The position numbers and the translations under genes are program-made. The notes below the pieces were generated by a model. The model did not search any database. It was not told the DNA's origin and saw only the letters and a list, made by a program, of their open reading frames with translations. From an uncultured Prochlorococcus sp. (lineage in GTDB: Bacteria > Cyanobacteriota > Cyanobacteriia > PCC-6307 > Cyanobiaceae), in contig CACAXR010000001.1 of assembly GCA_902536555.1 (NCBI GenBank), forward strand, positions 1 through 64,000: a DNA stretch of 64,000 nt. The letters are read 5' to 3'. Of the stretch, positions 52,135 through 63,155 are shown in pieces; within the stretch, counting starts at the first letter, position 1; each line of letters starts with the position of its first letter.

Positions 52135-53172
52135 TTGGAAACACACGTAGAGAGAATCTCAAATCTTCAAGACATAAAAAAAGCTGAATTAGATCGAGAA
52201 ACCGGATTATTCCTTTTTGAGGACATGACGCTTGGTCGTAGGTTTGAAGATAAGTGTGCAGAAATGTATTACAGGGGGAAAATGTTTGGTTTCGTTCATT
52301 TATATAACGGTCAAGAGGCTATAAGCACAGGAGTAATTGGCGCAATGAAAAAGAAACATGATTGGTTTTGTAGTACTTATCGCGATCATGTTCATGCACT
52401 AAGTGCAGGGGTCCCCTCCTTTGAAGTAATGAGTGAACTTTTTGGTAAAGCTACTGGTTGTAGCAAAGGCCGAGGTGGGTCCATGCACTTATTTTCAAGA
52501 GAGCATCACTTACTTGGAGGATATGCATTTATTGGAGAGGGAATTCCAGTTGCCTTAGGGGCAGCCTTTTCAAGCAAATACAAAAAAGAAGTTGCTGGTA
52601 ATAGTAATAGTGATGCTGTAACTGCAGCATTCTTTGGGGATGGTACTTGCAATAATGGGCAGTTTTTTGAGTGTTTAAATATGGCCCAGTTATGGAAATT
52701 ACCCATAATTTTTGTTGTTGAAAATAATAAATGGGCTATTGGTATGGCTCACGATAGAGCTACTAGTAATCCTGAAATCTGGAGAAAAGCGTCTGCTTTT
52801 GGTATGCACGGCGAGGAAGTTGATGGAATGGATGTATTAGCAGTTAGAGGAGCAGCACAAAGAGCAATTGAACGTGCTAGAGCAGGAGAAGGTCCGACAC
52901 TTTTAGAATGTTTGACTTATAGATATAGAGGACATTCTCTTGCAGATCCAGATGAATTAAGGTCTGAGAAAGAGAAGGAGTTTTGGGGGAAAAGAGATCC
53001 TATTAAGAAATTAGCCAAAGAAATTATTGACGGTAAATTCGCAACAGAGGAAGAATTAAAAATTATTGAAAAGAAAATTGATGCAGAGATATCGGAGTCA
53101 GTTAAAAATGCTATTGAAGCTCCCGAACCCCCTTCAGAAGAATTAACCAAATATATTTGGGCAGAAGATTAA
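52135..53172 (+). CDS. pdhA: Pyruvate dehydrogenase E1 component subunit alpha
   Basis: TTG start; [70 protein letters not shown]. Confidence 0.96.
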   Translation: METHVERISNLQDIKKAELDRETGLFLFEDMTLGRRFEDKCAEMYYRGKMFGFVHLYNGQEAISTGVIGAMKKKHDWFCSTYRDHVHALSAGVPSFEVMSELFGKATGCSKGRGGSMHLFSREHHLLGGYAFIGEGIPVALGAAFSSKYKKEVAGNSNSDAVTAAFFGDGTCNNGQFFECLNMAQLWKLPIIFVVENNKWAIGMAHDRATSNPEIWRKASAFGMHGEEVDGMDVLAVRGAAQRAIERARAGEGPTLLECLTYRYRGHSLADPDELRSEKEKEFWGKRDPIKKLAKEIIDGKFATEEELKIIEKKIDAEISESVKNAIEAPEPPSEELTKYIWAED

Positions 53173-53173
53173 A

Positions 53174-54115
53174 TTAAATACCGCTGGGTAATTTTCTGGT
53201 TAAATTCCTTAATTTTCTTAGTGCCTTAAGTTCAACTTGTCTTACTCTTTCTCTGGAGACTTCTAATAATCTTCCAATTTCTGCTAGCGTATGTCTCTCA
53301 TTTGCATCAAGTCCAAACCTTAGTTTGAGAACATGTTGTTCTTGCTCGCTTAAATGACTTAACCACTTACCAAGTTGCTCTTGATGCATTTTCTGTTCAA
53401 CTTGATCTAAAGGCTCCTCATTATTACTATCTGCAATTAAATCACCTAAAAAGCTCCTGCCATCATCACCATTTACTGGAGCATCTAAACTACTTGTCGA
53501 TAAAGCTTGTCTTAAAACAGAGTCCAATTCTTCAACATCAATTTCCATTGCCTCTGCAATTTCAATTCTACTTGGCATAGCACCCAGCTTATGAGCCAAA
53601 TCTCTACTAACTTTTCTAATAGAAGCTAATCTTTCGCTTAAGTGAACAGGTAAACGGATAGTTCTTGACTGACAGGCAATTGCTCTTGTCATACTCTGCC
53701 TTATCCACCAAAAGGCATAAGTCGAAAACTTATATCCTCTTGTTGGATCAAATTTTTCAACAGCCCTCTCTAACCCAAGAGAACCTTCTTGTACTAAATC
53801 AAGTAATTCCAGTCCTTTACCTTGATATTTTTTTGCCACACTGACAACTAATCTTAAATTAGCTTTCATCATTCTTTCCTTAGCTCTTCGACCAATCTTT
53901 ATAGTTCTTTTTTGCTGAGGTGTAAAATCACTAATCTTTTCATTTAATTGTCCATCTTCTGTAAGAATCATCATCTTCTGGACTTGATTACCCAATTCAA
54001 TCTCTTCGGCAGGTGTTAGTAAGGGAACTCTACCAATATTTTGCAAATACCAACTTATTGGATCATTTCCCCTCCTTTTAGGTTGTTCTGATTGAGCTGG
54101 TAATGATGAGACCAT
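53174..54115 (-). CDS. RNA polymerase sigma factor, RpoD/SigA-like (group 1/2)
   Basis: GKGLELLDLVQEGSLGLERAVEKFDPTRGYKFSTYAFWWIRQSMTRAIACQSRTIRLPVHLSE; C-terminal HTH LAEIGRLLEVSRERVRQVE. Confidence 0.95.
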   Translation of the reverse strand: MVSSLPAQSEQPKRRGNDPISWYLQNIGRVPLLTPAEEIELGNQVQKMMILTEDGQLNEKISDFTPQQKRTIKIGRRAKERMMKANLRLVVSVAKKYQGKGLELLDLVQEGSLGLERAVEKFDPTRGYKFSTYAFWWIRQSMTRAIACQSRTIRLPVHLSERLASIRKVSRDLAHKLGAMPSRIEIAEAMEIDVEELDSVLRQALSTSSLDAPVNGDDGRSFLGDLIADSNNEEPLDQVEQKMHQEQLGKWLSHLSEQEQHVLKLRFGLDANERHTLAEIGRLLEVSRERVRQVELKALRKLRNLTRKLPSGI

Positions 54116-54256
54116 TTTTTTTGACCTAATAAGGTATTAAAACTTTCCTATACTTTTTATGAAATGGCCAAATATTTAATGCGCGCTTCAGATTTCAAGT
54201 AATATTTGTACACTTATGTGTTTAAAACTATAAATAACTCTCTTAAATTGTTTCTT

Positions 54257-55822
54257 TCAAGATATTTGTCTCGTTTTTATATTTCTCATTAATTTTGTCA
54301 GTTCATCACCAATAGCAGAAGCATTGGACCCACTTTTGCACTTTGATGCAGCGAATGAATGCAAAAGTACATATTTAGCAAAAAAATCTGTTGATATATT
54401 TCTACACAAGGTTAAATCAATCGCAGAACTACCAGCTACAAAACCAGATAAAAGATCACCCAGTCCAGCTCGAGCTGTCTGAGAATCGGTTCCAAAAATT
54501 TGCCATACTTTTTTATTATCAGCAACTATACTATTAGCCCCTTTTAACAAAATACTGATATTGAATTCTTTTGCCGCATCACGAGCAAGTCCAACATTGG
54601 TCTTAGATTTGATATTAGGAAATAATCTTCCAAATTCTTTGCTATGTGGTGTAATCCATGTCTTAAACTTTCTCTCTAAAAAAAAATTTGACCCCAACTT
54701 AGATTCCGAAATTCTATTAAGTGCATCTGCATCCAAGATCAATAATCCTTTAAAAGCCAGAAGATAGTCTTCTGATTTTTGCCAATCATCATTATCAATC
54801 CCTATTCCTGGGCCGACAGCTAATGAATCAAATGTACTTAAATCTATGTTCTTTAATGCACTAAATAAAGATGCATTTCCATTTTGGTTAGATTGCATAG
54901 TTTCTTTTAAAACTATTTCTGGGGCAACTTGCCAAATAGATTCAGCAACTATCCCAGGAAGGACCGCAGAAATAAAGCCTGCTCCACTTGATATGGCCCC
55001 TTTTAATGCCAAGTATGCAGCACCAGGATATTTTTCACTTCCGACTATTAGTAATGTTCTACCTCTTTGATATTTGTTGGAATTTTTTGGTAAAGAAGGT
55101 AAATCAATATTTTTTATATCTTTGTAAGTAACCTTAAAAATCTTTTTATCAATTCTGGACAGCTTACGAGTAGGAATCCCAACATCTAAATGGTGCAATT
55201 CTCCAATAAAAGGTAAAGCAGAATCTTGGGTTAACCCAATCTTGCAAAGACCAATTGCCAAGGTATAGTCTGCCTTTACTGCGTCATCAAAAAAAGGCTC
55301 TCCTTTATCAGGACATAATCCTGTTGGAATATCAATACTTATTACCTTTCCAGATTTTTTATGAAATTTTTGATTAAACAGTTTAATTAATTTATCATCA
55401 ACTTTTCTTGTTTGATTATTACCAAAAACGGCATCAATCCAAAGCTCTTTCCCATTTGCATCAGGAGGCTCTACTAATTTTGTGACCCCAATAGATGTAA
55501 GATAATTAAGGTGGTTATTTGTTAATGTTTTTTTTATGGGGAATGGACACCATACCTGAACATAAAAACCTTTCAAAAAAAGCTCTCTAGCTATTACTGC
55601 ACCATCCCCGCCATTATGCCCAGGACCTATAAAAATTGTTATTCCATTCCTGAGAAGAGGTTTCTTTTTTAAGAGCCATCTACTAATTTGGATACCAGCT
55701 TTTTCCATCAATGCTTCTTGTGGCATTCCATCAGAAAACATTTCTTTCTCTAATATCAACATTTGCTTAGAATCAACAATTAAATGTTCAGAGTCAATTG
55801 TTGGCCATACAATTTCGTTCAT
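54257..55822 (-). CDS. nnrD: Bifunctional NAD(P)H-hydrate epimerase / ADP-dependent dehydratase
   Basis: IFIGPGHNGGDGAVIARELFLKGF (YjeF-N); SLAVGPGIG; LDADALNRI; ARAGLGDLLSGFVAG (YjeF-C). Confidence 0.93.
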   Translation of the reverse strand: MNEIVWPTIDSEHLIVDSKQMLILEKEMFSDGMPQEALMEKAGIQISRWLLKKKPLLRNGITIFIGPGHNGGDGAVIARELFLKGFYVQVWCPFPIKKTLTNNHLNYLTSIGVTKLVEPPDANGKELWIDAVFGNNQTRKVDDKLIKLFNQKFHKKSGKVISIDIPTGLCPDKGEPFFDDAVKADYTLAIGLCKIGLTQDSALPFIGELHHLDVGIPTRKLSRIDKKIFKVTYKDIKNIDLPSLPKNSNKYQRGRTLLIVGSEKYPGAAYLALKGAISSGAGFISAVLPGIVAESIWQVAPEIVLKETMQSNQNGNASLFSALKNIDLSTFDSLAVGPGIGIDNDDWQKSEDYLLAFKGLLILDADALNRISESKLGSNFFLERKFKTWITPHSKEFGRLFPNIKSKTNVGLARDAAKEFNISILLKGANSIVADNKKVWQIFGTDSQTARAGLGDLLSGFVAGSSAIDLTLCRNISTDFFAKYVLLHSFAASKCKSGSNASAIGDELTKLMRNIKTRQIS

Positions 55823-55868
55823 AATGAGTACAAAGCAATTGAAGAACTGTTCAAAAATTTAAACTTCC

Positions 55869-57026
55869 ATGCTAAAGACACAAAAGGATAAAAAATTAGA
55901 GAACTTTTTTTCTTCTAATAATAAAACTAAAAAGAAGAAAAATATTATTGTAGGTCTTTCTGGTGGCGTTGATAGTTCTCTTTCAGCTGCTCTTCTTGTA
56001 GAAAGAGGCTGGAATGTTGAGGGACTAACCCTTTGGTTAATGAAAGGACAAGGCTCCTGTTGTTCTGAAGGATTAGTAGATGCTGCTGGTCTTTGTGAAG
56101 ATTTGGGAATTAATCATAAAATAATAGACTCAAGAGAAGTTTTCGAAAGAGAGGTGATTAAAAAAACTACTGAAAGCTATGAGAAAGGACTCACTCCACT
56201 TCCATGTTCGATGTGCAACAAGAATGTGAAGTTTGAAGAGATGCTTAATTACGCAATAAACAAAAAAGACTTTACTTATATTGCGACCGGACATTACGCA
56301 AGGATAAAAAAATCATCTTGTGCTGAAACACTTGATTGCAAGAGCTTTATATTAAAGGACTTCCTTCTTCTCAGAGGTGCTGACGAAAATAAAGACCAAA
56401 GTTATTTTCTTTATTCTCTTTCACAAGAAGTACTAAGCAGATTAGAATTTCCTCTTGGTGAAATGAAAAAAGAAGAAACAAGAAAAGAAGCGCTGAGATT
56501 AGGCCTCAGAACTGCTCAAAAACCAGAAAGTCAAGATTTATGTTTAGTTGAGCATTATGGATCAATGCAGAGATTTATCGACAAACATATTGAACCCAAA
56601 GAAGGAGAAATTGTTCATGTTAATGGAAAAGTCCTAGGAACGCACAATGGTATTCAGCACTTTACGGTAGGTCAAAGAAAAGGTTTGGGCATCGCTTGGC
56701 CGGAACCATTATATGTAAAAAGTTTAGATAGGGTAAAAAACATAGTTTATGTGGCAGACAAAAATGATCTATTTAATAGAGAAGCAATAATTACAAAGGT
56801 TAACTGGGTTTCAATCGAAGAACCTAAAGAAGAGATAGAAGTAGAAGCACAAATTAGATATAGAAGTCATCCAGTAAGAGGAACTTTAATCCCTTTGAAA
56901 AGTAATGATAATCCTACTAAAACATTTAAATTAATTTTTGAAGATAGTCAAAGTTCGGTAACGCCCGGACAAGCTGCAGTTTTTTATAAAGGAGAAATTT
57001 TATTAGGTGGAGGGTTAATTAATTAA
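55869..57026 (+). CDS. mnmA: tRNA-specific 2-thiouridylase MnmA
   Basis: [46 protein letters not shown]. Confidence 0.96.
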   Translation: MLKTQKDKKLENFFSSNNKTKKKKNIIVGLSGGVDSSLSAALLVERGWNVEGLTLWLMKGQGSCCSEGLVDAAGLCEDLGINHKIIDSREVFEREVIKKTTESYEKGLTPLPCSMCNKNVKFEEMLNYAINKKDFTYIATGHYARIKKSSCAETLDCKSFILKDFLLLRGADENKDQSYFLYSLSQEVLSRLEFPLGEMKKEETRKEALRLGLRTAQKPESQDLCLVEHYGSMQRFIDKHIEPKEGEIVHVNGKVLGTHNGIQHFTVGQRKGLGIAWPEPLYVKSLDRVKNIVYVADKNDLFNREAIITKVNWVSIEEPKEEIEVEAQIRYRSHPVRGTLIPLKSNDNPTKTFKLIFEDSQSSVTPGQAAVFYKGEILLGGGLIN

Positions 57027-58506
57027 TTTTCCAAAAGATATTTAATCCTATAAAAAATATAAACAAAAACAAAATAGGTTTATCTCCAAATTTTGTATAG
57101 AAAGTCTTTTCGGATGAAAAATTAGGGAACACTATTTCATTTTGCTCAACATCATAATCCAAAAGTTTAATTATTTTTCCATCATCTTGAACTAAGCCCG
57201 AAGGGCCTGTATTTGATACTAGTAAATTATTTTTCTTATTTTCAATACTTCTTAATCTAGCCAAAGATAGGAATTGATTATAAAGCTTAGCTGGATATGG
57301 ATCTAAATTTGCTGCAGTTATTATTAGTTTTGCACCGCTATTAATAGCCTTTCTTATTTCTAGTCCATCACTAATTTCGTAACATATAGCTACTGCTAGT
57401 GGAGGTGTAAATTTAGGATCAAAAAATCTTGAATCAGAGCCTGGTTGAATTCCTCCTACTGCAGATAATCCTCTTGAAAAACTATCTAGAAATCTAGGTA
57501 TTTTTTCACCTATTGGAACAAGTCTATTTTTATCTATAAATGAGGTAAAAGATTTATCTCCAATATGAAATCCGAGTAAAGAACTTCTTAACTCATTATT
57601 TGAATTTCTGAAACCTCCTGACAAGGTATTAACCTTCATGCTTTTAGAAAAATAAAAATTATTAGATAGAGTTCCTTCAGGAGCAACAAGAAGATTCGCT
57701 TTGTTTGATAAAGCATATTTTTGAGCGATAGATAGCTTTTCTTCAATAAATTCATCACTTATTTTTAATTTTTCTCTTGTTGGTATATTAGTTTGCCAAA
57801 TAGCTACTGGGTATTCATAATTTCTTTTTAAAGGGGTTGTTAAACCTCCAAATAAATGTAAGAAAATAAAAACCAAAAGTCCTAAAAGAAATATTTTTTT
57901 AAAGTGAAGTTTTCTTTCCCATCTACCTTGAATATAAAAAATCCAAAATCCAATCAATATTTGTAATACGCATAAACCACTTGCACCAATCCATCTTGCC
58001 AAACCAGCAAGATAAATATCACCTGGGATAAGACTCTCTCCTAAACCTATCCAAAAAAAAGGTGTTTGAGAAAGTATCAGTTCACCTATACCCCAAGTCA
58101 AGGATAAAAAAAATACTTTTACTGTTAAAGGTAATATTTTCATTTTGAAAAAATCCTCTTTCCAGAGAATAATTTCAACTAACAATCCCCATAAATAAAC
58201 TAATATCCCACCTAGAAAAGCGCAAAATAATAATATTAAAATGGCAATTATTAAACTTGCAAGCCATGACAACCCAAGCCATGTCAATGGATGAAGATCA
58301 TAAAGCCAAGAATGACTAATCAAGATAAAGAAAAAACCCCAACAAAAATTTGCTATTCTCCTTTCACTTCCCTTCCATAAAATAAATAAAGATATCGGCA
58401 TAAATATCAGCCAAAAATGAGTTGAAACTGAAATTCCTCCTAAAATCCCTCCTAAACAAGGGTATAAATATTGTCTTAGACTTTTAATTTGAGTTGGGAT
58501 TAACAA
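57019..58506 (-). CDS. lnt: Apolipoprotein N-acyltransferase
   Basis: Multi-TM N-terminus; nitrilase-like domain [50 protein letters not shown]. Confidence 0.92.
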   Translation of the reverse strand: MLIPTQIKSLRQYLYPCLGGILGGISVSTHFWLIFMPISLFILWKGSERRIANFCWGFFFILISHSWLYDLHPLTWLGLSWLASLIIAILILLFCAFLGGILVYLWGLLVEIILWKEDFFKMKILPLTVKVFFLSLTWGIGELILSQTPFFWIGLGESLIPGDIYLAGLARWIGASGLCVLQILIGFWIFYIQGRWERKLHFKKIFLLGLLVFIFLHLFGGLTTPLKRNYEYPVAIWQTNIPTREKLKISDEFIEEKLSIAQKYALSNKANLLVAPEGTLSNNFYFSKSMKVNTLSGGFRNSNNELRSSLLGFHIGDKSFTSFIDKNRLVPIGEKIPRFLDSFSRGLSAVGGIQPGSDSRFFDPKFTPPLAVAICYEISDGLEIRKAINSGAKLIITAANLDPYPAKLYNQFLSLARLRSIENKKNNLLVSNTGPSGLVQDDGKIIKLLDYDVEQNEIVFPNFSSEKTFYTKFGDKPILFLFIFFIGLNIFWKIN

Positions 58507-58592
58507 TCTAAAATTACGAAATTAAATTTATAATCACCCATTTATTGTACCTTCATTCTGTAAACTAAGTTTTAGTAACTTTCAAAATTTAA

Positions 58593-59165
58593 GTGAAAGA
58601 AGTCTTTATTAGTTTTGCAGTTTTTGTTTTTTGTGTTTCATTAACTCTTTTCAGTCAATTTAATTCACCTCAAGTTGTTAATGCTGCTGAATCAGAAACT
58701 CAGTCAGTTCAAAGAACACCTGTTGCAAAATCATCAAATATCTCAAATAATAATTTATTTGAACTAGACCCATCAGATCCAAATCCTATACTTTTCGCTA
58801 TGGCAGAAGAAACACCATCAGACAACAATTCAAGGACTACAGAAAGTGGTCTAATTATTGCAGATATTGTAAACGGAGAAGGAGATGAAGCTAGTGCTGG
58901 GCAAACAGTTACTGTAAATTACACAGGAACTCTAGAGGACGGGACACAATTTGATACCAGTATCGGAAGAGCTCCATTCAGCTTTCCCTTAGGTGCTGGA
59001 CGAGTAATAAAAGGTTGGGACGAAGGTGTAGCAGGCATGAAAGTTGGAGGCAAAAGAAAATTAACAATACCTCCGGAACTTGGATACGGATCAAGAGGAG
59101 CTGGAAATGTGATACCTGCTAATGCGACTTTAATATTCGAAGTTGAATTATTAAAAGTCAATTAA
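58593..59165 (+). CDS. FKBP-type peptidyl-prolyl cis-trans isomerase, exported
   Basis: N-terminal hydrophobic signal; [61 protein letters not shown]. Confidence 0.95.
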   Translation: MKEVFISFAVFVFCVSLTLFSQFNSPQVVNAAESETQSVQRTPVAKSSNISNNNLFELDPSDPNPILFAMAEETPSDNNSRTTESGLIIADIVNGEGDEASAGQTVTVNYTGTLEDGTQFDTSIGRAPFSFPLGAGRVIKGWDEGVAGMKVGGKRKLTIPPELGYGSRGAGNVIPANATLIFEVELLKVN

Positions 59166-59243
59166 ATTAAGTAAGAAAAATATCTAAGACTTTTCAATTT
59201 AGTTAATCTCCAAGTAATATATATACAACACCAAATATTTGAA

Positions 59244-59717
59244 ATGTTAAGTAAATTCATCAATTCTTTTCTAGATAAAAAATCCCCAATGACAGTCCAT
59301 GCTCACTGCGATGGTCCTTGTGGTGTTTACGACCCAGCATCTACGAGAGTTGCAGCTGAAGCAGTTTTATCAATGACAAAAAAACTTATTGCATTAGAAG
59401 CTCCTTCTAGCACTGATTCAGCAGAGTGGGCTGCATACAGTAATACATTTTCTAGATACGTTGCAGTTAAAGAAGAGCAAGCAAAAGAAACAAAGAAAGA
59501 GATTCTAATTTTGTGGACAGATTATTTTAAACCAGTTCACTTAGAAACTTATCCAGACTTACATGAGACCATTTGGAAGGCGGCCAAATTATGCAGTGCA
59601 TGCAAAGTTAATATTGACTTAGCCCAAGCTGAAGAACTCATGAGTTATGTAGAAAAAATTCATAATATTTTCTGGGCTTCAAAAGGAAGATCAGACGCTT
59701 TTGTAAAAGCTAGTTAA
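59244..59717 (+). CDS. sodN: Nickel superoxide dismutase
   Basis: Ni-hook HCDGPCGVYDPASTR after a short pro-peptide. Confidence 0.97.
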   Translation: MLSKFINSFLDKKSPMTVHAHCDGPCGVYDPASTRVAAEAVLSMTKKLIALEAPSSTDSAEWAAYSNTFSRYVAVKEEQAKETKKEILILWTDYFKPVHLETYPDLHETIWKAAKLCSACKVNIDLAQAEELMSYVEKIHNIFWASKGRSDAFVKAS

Positions 59718-59801
59718 CTCAGAGTTATTTTCAAAAGTTTTTTTGATTTAATTTTATTTTTTTTAGGTTTAAGAAAAACCGCAATTATTAGTGGTGAATC
59801 G

Positions 59802-60119
59802 ATGTTCCCTTACCTAAAAGAAGGGGATATTGTATTTTTTAAAAAATATAAAAAGAATAAATCAATACTTAAAAATCGACAAATAGTTATTTTTAATCAT
59901 CCATTTAAAAATAAAAATCTAATAAAAAGGATAAATTCAGTAAATCAAAATAACGTTGAGGTTATTGGAGACAATATTGAATTTAGTGAAGATAGTAATA
60001 AATTTGGATTAATCAATAACGAAAAAATAATTGGGATTGTCACCTCTAAATTAATTATTCCTAAATTAAAAAATTTTTTAATTCAAAAAAACAGAAGTAC
60101 TTCTTTGAATCCAAAATAA
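59802..60119 (+). CDS. sodX: SodX-like NiSOD maturation peptidase (signal peptidase S26-like); real 5' end probably upstream
   Basis: Immediately downstream of sodN; in-frame upstream codons give ...IISGESMFPYLKEGD (S26 Ser-Met motif), then RQIVIFNHPFKNKNLIKRINSV. Confidence 0.85.
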   Translation: MFPYLKEGDIVFFKKYKKNKSILKNRQIVIFNHPFKNKNLIKRINSVNQNNVEVIGDNIEFSEDSNKFGLINNEKIIGIVTSKLIIPKLKNFLIQKNRSTSLNPK

Positions 60120-60749
60120 TCCCAAAGAAAAGGAAAGCCCTCCTGCTGCAGTTATTAATCTTTTAATAAATTTTTGACTTGCTTTAAAGGTGGTAAAAGA
60201 TATTAAAAAAGTAAAAAGATTCATACTTATGAGTGAACCAATCAAATATGAAATCAAATATAAGCAAGCGCTTGTTAGAGGTAGTGCTAAAGCAGGAAGA
60301 ACTGCAAGAAAATGTGAACCTCCAGCTATACCGTGTAGCAAGCCTAAACCAGTCAAAGCATGTGAGTGCCTATTATTATTTTTTTGTTCCTTAACATGAA
60401 GGTGAAAGTGACGATGGGCAATTCCATTCTCATGCTTATGGGAATGCGAGTGAATACTTAATTGAAAAGAATTTTTTATAGCAAATACTCCAACAATTAG
60501 AAGTGAAATTCCAACTAGGAATTCGGCCATACTAGAAAATTTGTTTAATGGCGTAATATCCTTAATAAAAATCGCTAGAAAAGCTAACAAGAGGACTCCT
60601 GAAGAATGGCCCAAGCCCCATGAGAAACTATTTTTAAGAGCTTTTTGAGGATTATTAATCGCTGCTGGTGCCATTGCAATTAGATGATCAGCTCCACTAA
60701 CTACATGTACAAAACCTGCCACTATACCTGTTAAAATTACAGCCTGCAT
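60078..60749 (-). CDS. Nickel permease candidate (SodT/HupE-NicO-like)
   Basis: GADHLIAMAPAA; His-rich loop HSHSHKHENGIAHRHFHLHV; GLLHGIAGGSHFLAVLPAL; next to sodN/sodX. Confidence 0.8.
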   Translation of the reverse strand: MQAVILTGIVAGFVHVVSGADHLIAMAPAAINNPQKALKNSFSWGLGHSSGVLLLAFLAIFIKDITPLNKFSSMAEFLVGISLLIVGVFAIKNSFQLSIHSHSHKHENGIAHRHFHLHVKEQKNNNRHSHALTGLGLLHGIAGGSHFLAVLPALALPLTSACLYLISYLIGSLISMNLFTFLISFTTFKASQKFIKRLITAAGGLSFSLGLFWIQRSTSVFLN

Positions 60750-60804
60750 ATATATTCAGTACAACTCTGTTTATTCAATTTTATAGCACGATTTGAAGTC
60801 AATA

Positions 60805-61692
60805 TTAAATTGAGTTAAATAATTTCTTGAACGATTGTTCAATATCAGTTTCTCTCATAAAAGTTTCACCAATTAATACTCCCATGATTCCAATAGATCT
60901 AAGCGATTCTAAATCTTCGGCACAATTAATTCCGGATTCACTAATGGGAATAATATTTTGTTTTAAAAATATATCTGCATATGTATGCATCAATTCTATT
61001 GATGTTTTTAAATCAGTTTTAAAAGTCTTTAAGTCCCTGTTATTTATTCCAATCAAATTAAAAGATTTTAACTTTAGAATCCTTTCTAATTCATTAGAGT
61101 TATGGACTTCAACAAGAACACTCATCTTTAAATTATCAGCTATTTTCTTTAAGTAAATTAAATCATCATCACTTAAAATCGCAGCGATTAATAATATTGC
61201 ATCAGCACCAGATACCCTTGCTTTATAAATCTGATAAGCAGAAATAATAAAATCTTTGCAAAGAAGAGGGAGATTAGTTGATTTCCTTACAGTTTCGAGT
61301 ATTTCATAACTACCTTGAAAAAACCTTTGATCGGTAAGTACTGATATACATGATGCACCTAATCCTTCATAACAAATTGCTATGTCTTCAGGATTAAAAT
61401 CTTTTCTAATCACTCCTTTACTCGGACTAGCTTTTTTTATTTCAGCAATTACTCCTGGTTTTATTTTTGACTCCAAGATATTTTTATAAAAATCTTTGGG
61501 AGCAGGAAGGTTTTCAATCTTTTTTATGAGGTCTTCTAAAGGGACTATTTTTTTAAAATTCTTAATTTCAATATCCTTGTGCCATACAATTTCTTCCAGA
61601 ATGTTTTTTGCTTGTGCTTCTCTATGAGGTACAGCATATTCTAAATTTTCTACCCTTACTGTTGGATTAGGTGGCCTGCGTCTTATCTCCAT
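60805..61692 (-). CDS. trpC: Indole-3-glycerol phosphate synthase
   Basis: [47 protein letters not shown]. Confidence 0.97.
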   Translation of the reverse strand: MEIRRRPPNPTVRVENLEYAVPHREAQAKNILEEIVWHKDIEIKNFKKIVPLEDLIKKIENLPAPKDFYKNILESKIKPGVIAEIKKASPSKGVIRKDFNPEDIAICYEGLGASCISVLTDQRFFQGSYEILETVRKSTNLPLLCKDFIISAYQIYKARVSGADAILLIAAILSDDDLIYLKKIADNLKMSVLVEVHNSNELERILKLKSFNLIGINNRDLKTFKTDLKTSIELMHTYADIFLKQNIIPISESGINCAEDLESLRSIGIMGVLIGETFMRETDIEQSFKKLFNSI

Positions 61693-61704
61693 TAATTTTA
61701 GATA

Positions 61705-63144
61705 CTAATTTATTTGAGAAGCCGCCTGTTTATATGCGACCTCAACTACTTCACTAAGGGTGGGATGAGTATGAACTTCTTTAGATAATTCAATTACATC
61801 TTGGTTCCTTGAAATAGCGTTCGAAATTTCTTGAATTAAATCAGCTGCATGTAACCCAAAAATATGAGCTCCTAATACTTTCCCATTATCTTTGTTGAAA
61901 ATCAACTTTAGCAATCCCTCACTCTCTAATTCAGCCAATGCTTTTGAATTGGCCTTAAAGAAACTTTTGACAACTCCCAAAGTGAAATTTTCTTTTGTAG
62001 ATATCTCTTTAGCTTCAACTTCAGAGAGACCAACTGAACTTATCTCTGGGTGAGTAAAGGTTGCTGCGGGGATACTTTTATAGTTAATTTCGACATTACC
62101 ACCGCAAATATTATCAACAGCAATAGTACCCTGCGCTGCAGCTGTATGGGCAAGCATTAGTTTGCCCGTTACATCTCCAACAGCCCAAATGTTAGGTATT
62201 ATTTCATCACCATTCTTAACTCTCATTTGATCATCTACAGGAATGAAACCTTTTACTGTTTCGATACCAACCGACTCAAGATTTAAGTTATTACTATTAG
62301 GACTTCTGCCAGTTGCGACTAGTACAGCGTCAACTTCTAAAGTTTCTACAACTTCCTTAGATTTTGCATCAGTCAGTTCTATTTTTACAGGGCATCCAGG
62401 TGTTATTTTTGTTGCAAAGACATTTGATTTTGTGTCTATATCTCTTGCTTGAATAAGGTTCTTCTTAGCAATTTTAGTGATGTCTGGATCAAATGTTGGC
62501 ATAATATTTTCCAAAGCCTCGATCATGGTAACTTCACAACCAAGCGCGGTATAAACATCAGCAAATTCTAGACCTATATATCCGCTTCCAATAATTGCTA
62601 TCCATCTTGGAAGCCACTCAAGTTTAACCGCATCATCGCTAGTAAATACGGTCCTATTATCCAAAGTTATTCCACGGGGCACAAAAGGAGAAGAGCCTGT
62701 TGCTATAACAATATTCTTACATGTCAAAATTTTATCAATTCCGTTTTTATCTCTTACACCTACTTTTTGATTTCCTTCAATTCTTCCAATGCCCAAAATA
62801 ATTTCAACTCCACTCCTTTTAAGAGTTTTTGTTAAATTTTCTCTAACATTTAAAACTAAATTATTTGCATGATCTGCAATTTTTGATCTCTCGAACCTAA
62901 CTGGTGAAGCATGTATACCAAATTTAGCTAAATGTTCATAATTAGCTATTTCTCTAACTTTTCCACTTGCAGCTAAAAGAGCTTTAGATGGAACACAACC
63001 CTTGTTAACACAAGTGCCTCCCATATCAGAAGATTCTACTATTGCGACTTTCAGTCCCTTACCAGCAGCATGTTTAGCGGCATCAAAACCTCCGTATCCT
63101 GCTCCTATTACTATTAAATCAAAATCAAAACTTGAATCAGTCAC
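61705..63144 (-). CDS. lpdA: Dihydrolipoamide dehydrogenase
   Basis: VIGAGYGGFDAAKHAAGKGLKVAIVESSDMGGTCVNKGCVPSKALL. Confidence 0.97.
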   Translation of the reverse strand: MTDSSFDFDLIVIGAGYGGFDAAKHAAGKGLKVAIVESSDMGGTCVNKGCVPSKALLAASGKVREIANYEHLAKFGIHASPVRFERSKIADHANNLVLNVRENLTKTLKRSGVEIILGIGRIEGNQKVGVRDKNGIDKILTCKNIVIATGSSPFVPRGITLDNRTVFTSDDAVKLEWLPRWIAIIGSGYIGLEFADVYTALGCEVTMIEALENIMPTFDPDITKIAKKNLIQARDIDTKSNVFATKITPGCPVKIELTDAKSKEVVETLEVDAVLVATGRSPNSNNLNLESVGIETVKGFIPVDDQMRVKNGDEIIPNIWAVGDVTGKLMLAHTAAAQGTIAVDNICGGNVEINYKSIPAATFTHPEISSVGLSEVEAKEISTKENFTLGVVKSFFKANSKALAELESEGLLKLIFNKDNGKVLGAHIFGLHAADLIQEISNAISRNQDVIELSKEVHTHPTLSEVVEVAYKQAASQIN

Positions 63145-63155
63145 TTTTTATTTAT

